Assembly (NCBI GenBank): GCA_039029935.1
Contig: JBCCFC010000836.1
Location: forward strand, 1-6,292
Reading direction: 5' to 3'
Length of the DNA: 6,292 bases
DNA from: G039029935 sp039029935
Lineage (GTDB): Bacteria > Chloroflexota > Anaerolineae > Caldilineales > Caldilineaceae
Program-made: the position numbers and the translations under genes
Notes under the pieces: generated by a model
Database searches by the model: none
The model's input: only the letters and a program-made list of their open reading frames with translations
What the model was told of the DNA's origin: nothing
In this document: piece after piece, positions 5,784-6,292 of the stretch
Position numbering within the stretch: position 1 is the first letter of the stretch
How the letters are laid out: each line of letters opens with the position of its first letter

Positions 5784-5879
5784 CTGGTCAGCCAGTCAGC
5801 CGGTCCGCTAGTCAGCTAGTCAGGTGGTCAGCTAGTCAGCCAGAGTGCTGAAATGCTGAAATGCTGACTAGCTGACCAC
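5784..5879 (+). repeat. Twelve-unit octamer array directly after the cas4 stop
   Basis: The sequence divides cleanly into twelve octamers from the first base after the cas4 TAG. CTAGTCAG-like units fill the left side (CTGGTCAG, CCAGTCAG, CCGGTCCG, CTAGTCAG twice, GTGGTCAG, CTAGTCAG, CCAGAGTG). CTGAAATG follows twice, then CTGACTAG and CTGACCAC, the reverse complements of the left-hand units. The 8-base register is kept across the change of orientation. Confidence 0.88.
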
Positions 5880-5880
5880 C
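5823..5880 (+). terminator. 17-bp inverted repeat after cas4, possible 3' end of the cas operon
   Basis: The 17-nt arm at 5823-5839 (GGTGGTCAGCTAGTCAG) is perfectly complementary to the arm at 5864-5880, with a 24-nt loop. It lies between cas4 and the leader, where the cas transcript should end. No T-run follows the right arm (next bases TATTTCACGG), so it is not a standard Rho-independent terminator. It is at least a strong mRNA 3' hairpin. Confidence 0.45.
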
Positions 5881-5921
5881 TATTTCACGGCTGATTTGGG
5901 CAACTGTTTCGCAAATCTCAG

Positions 5922-5950
5922 TTGGCATTTGAGCCTAAATTCATTAAAAT
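5922..5950 (+). promoter_or_regulatory. Candidate leader promoter
   Basis: TTGGCA (5922-5927) and TAAAAT (5945-5950) are each 5 of 6 matches to the -35 and -10 consensus, and the spacer is the ideal 17 nt. It points toward the array, about 230 nt before the first repeat. A weaker second pair exists nearer the array: TTGGCA at 6101-6106 and TATAGG at 6122-6127, with a 15-nt spacer. Confidence 0.45.
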
Positions 5951-6068
5951 GCATTATAGGGAACTAATACGGCTTTTTGGCGTTGTTTTCGTGTTGAATT
6001 ACACAAAAATCGCTTCGCAAACCAAGGGGCTTTTTACGCAAAATATGATTTGCGAATTAGGAGATATC

Positions 6069-6179
6069 ATGATACACTTTGACTATAACAAACGCTTAAT
6101 TTGGCATTCAATTTGGGGCAGTATAGGGTTTTTAGCTGTTGTTAGGTCTTCTGACCGTTTATCTCAGCGAAAATCGTAG
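6069..6179 (+). CDS. Possible 36-residue small protein in the leader
   Basis: An ATG at 6069 has AGGAG (6059-6063) 5 nt upstream and reads 36 codons to TAG at 6177-6179, three bases before the first repeat. The product starts MIHFDYNKRLIWHSIWGSIG, has a short hydrophobic middle (IWGSIGFLAVV) and a basic, serine-rich end. I recognise no family. The good Shine-Dalgarno spacing is the only positive evidence, and chance is the simpler explanation for a frame this short in a leader. Confidence 0.2.
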   Translation: MIHFDYNKRLIWHSIWGSIGFLAVVRSSDRLSQRKS

Positions 6180-6182
6180 GCG

Positions 6183-6292
6183 GATGCTACACACGACTCC
6201 ACAGAGGGAGTTCTGAAACGCTGTCGTTGTCGGTGAGCTGTGACCAGCAATCTTCGATGCTACACACGACTCCACAGAGGGAGTTCTGAAAC
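6183..6292 (+). CRISPR. CRISPR array start: two 37-nt repeats and one 36-nt spacer
   Basis: Two identical 37-nt repeats lie at 6183-6219 and 6256-6292, with one 36-nt spacer at 6220-6255. The array presumably continues past the window edge. Each repeat begins GATGCTACACACG, then has a hairpin ACTCC-ACAGAG-GGAGT (6196-6211 in the first copy) and ends TCTGAAAC. The 8-nt end after the hairpin fits a Cas6-generated 5' crRNA tag and sets the direction of transcription as + strand, away from the leader and cas genes. Confidence 0.96.

Larger units (their letters stand above)
5881..6182 (+). other. CRISPR leader region
   Basis: About 300 bases of AT-rich sequence without a convincing long gene separate the octamer array from the first repeat, as expected of a leader. 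CGCAAA occurs as TTCGCAAA at 5908-5915 and 6014-6021 and as CGCAAA at 6037-6042. The last pairs with TTTGCG at 6049-6054. A small GGTC-TTCT-GACC palindrome sits at 6145-6156. An open frame of 85 codons from a TTG at 5922 shows no recognisable protein and overlaps the promoter candidate. A 36-codon ORF at 6069 is listed separately. Confidence 0.7.

Noticed and set aside
5922..6179. 85-codon ORF from TTG in the leader
   Set aside because: It has no ribosome binding site at the TTG and no recognisable protein, overlaps the promoter candidate, and sits in a typical AT-rich leader. Only its 36-codon 3' part has a plausible start.
1..6292. tRNA, rRNA, insertion sequence or transposase
   Set aside because: No cloverleaf-like segment, rRNA motif, transposase reading frame or paired terminal repeats with target duplication could be recognised.

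Overview
The window is the downstream part of a type I CRISPR-Cas locus, with every gene on the + strand. It holds a small Cascade subunit (Csa5/Cas11-like), Cas7 and Cas5, then the crRNA-processing enzyme Cas6, then the adaptation genes cas1, cas2 and cas4, and finally a leader and the first two repeats of a CRISPR array that runs off the right edge. No Cas3 nuclease/helicase or Cas8 large subunit is present. They would be expected just upstream. A separate small subunit beside a DevR/Csa2-like Cas7 points to a type I-A-like or closely related I-B-like system. The large subunit would be needed to fix the subtype.

Organism: moderate GC, AUG starts with good Shine-Dalgarno sites, and abundant 7-8 bp tandem repeats in the gaps between genes. 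Such repeats recall the STRR heptanucleotides of filamentous cyanobacteria and similar repeats in filamentous Chloroflexota. The Cas proteins look to me more like those of Chloroflexota. This is inference with low confidence.

Layout: 74-2403 is the effector block csa5-cas7-cas5, with a 10-bp stem-loop between cas7 and cas5. 2391-2588 is a repeat-rich junction whose last tract is translated as the N-terminus of Cas6. 2482-3597 is cas6. 3598-3767 is a gap with three short perfect hairpins. 3768-4805 is cas1. 4806-4892 is a second compound repeat gap. 4904-5158 is cas2, overlapping cas4 (5148-5783). 5784-5880 is an octamer array that folds into a 17-bp inverted repeat. 5881-6182 is an AT-rich leader with a good promoter candidate and one tiny ORF. 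6183-6292 is repeat-spacer-repeat.

How it works together: Cas4, Cas1 and Cas2 trim and integrate new spacers at the leader end. The array transcript is cut by Cas6 at the base of the repeat hairpin, leaving an 8-nt tag. Csa5, Cas7 and Cas5, with the unseen large subunit, assemble on the crRNA, and Cas3 would be recruited to the target.

The most unusual signal is the octamer tract (nine copies of an 8-bp unit) inside the start of cas6. Eight is not a multiple of three, so gain or loss of one unit would frameshift the crRNA-processing enzyme. No wholly new system can be claimed from this window; the repeat architecture is the part that deserves a second look.
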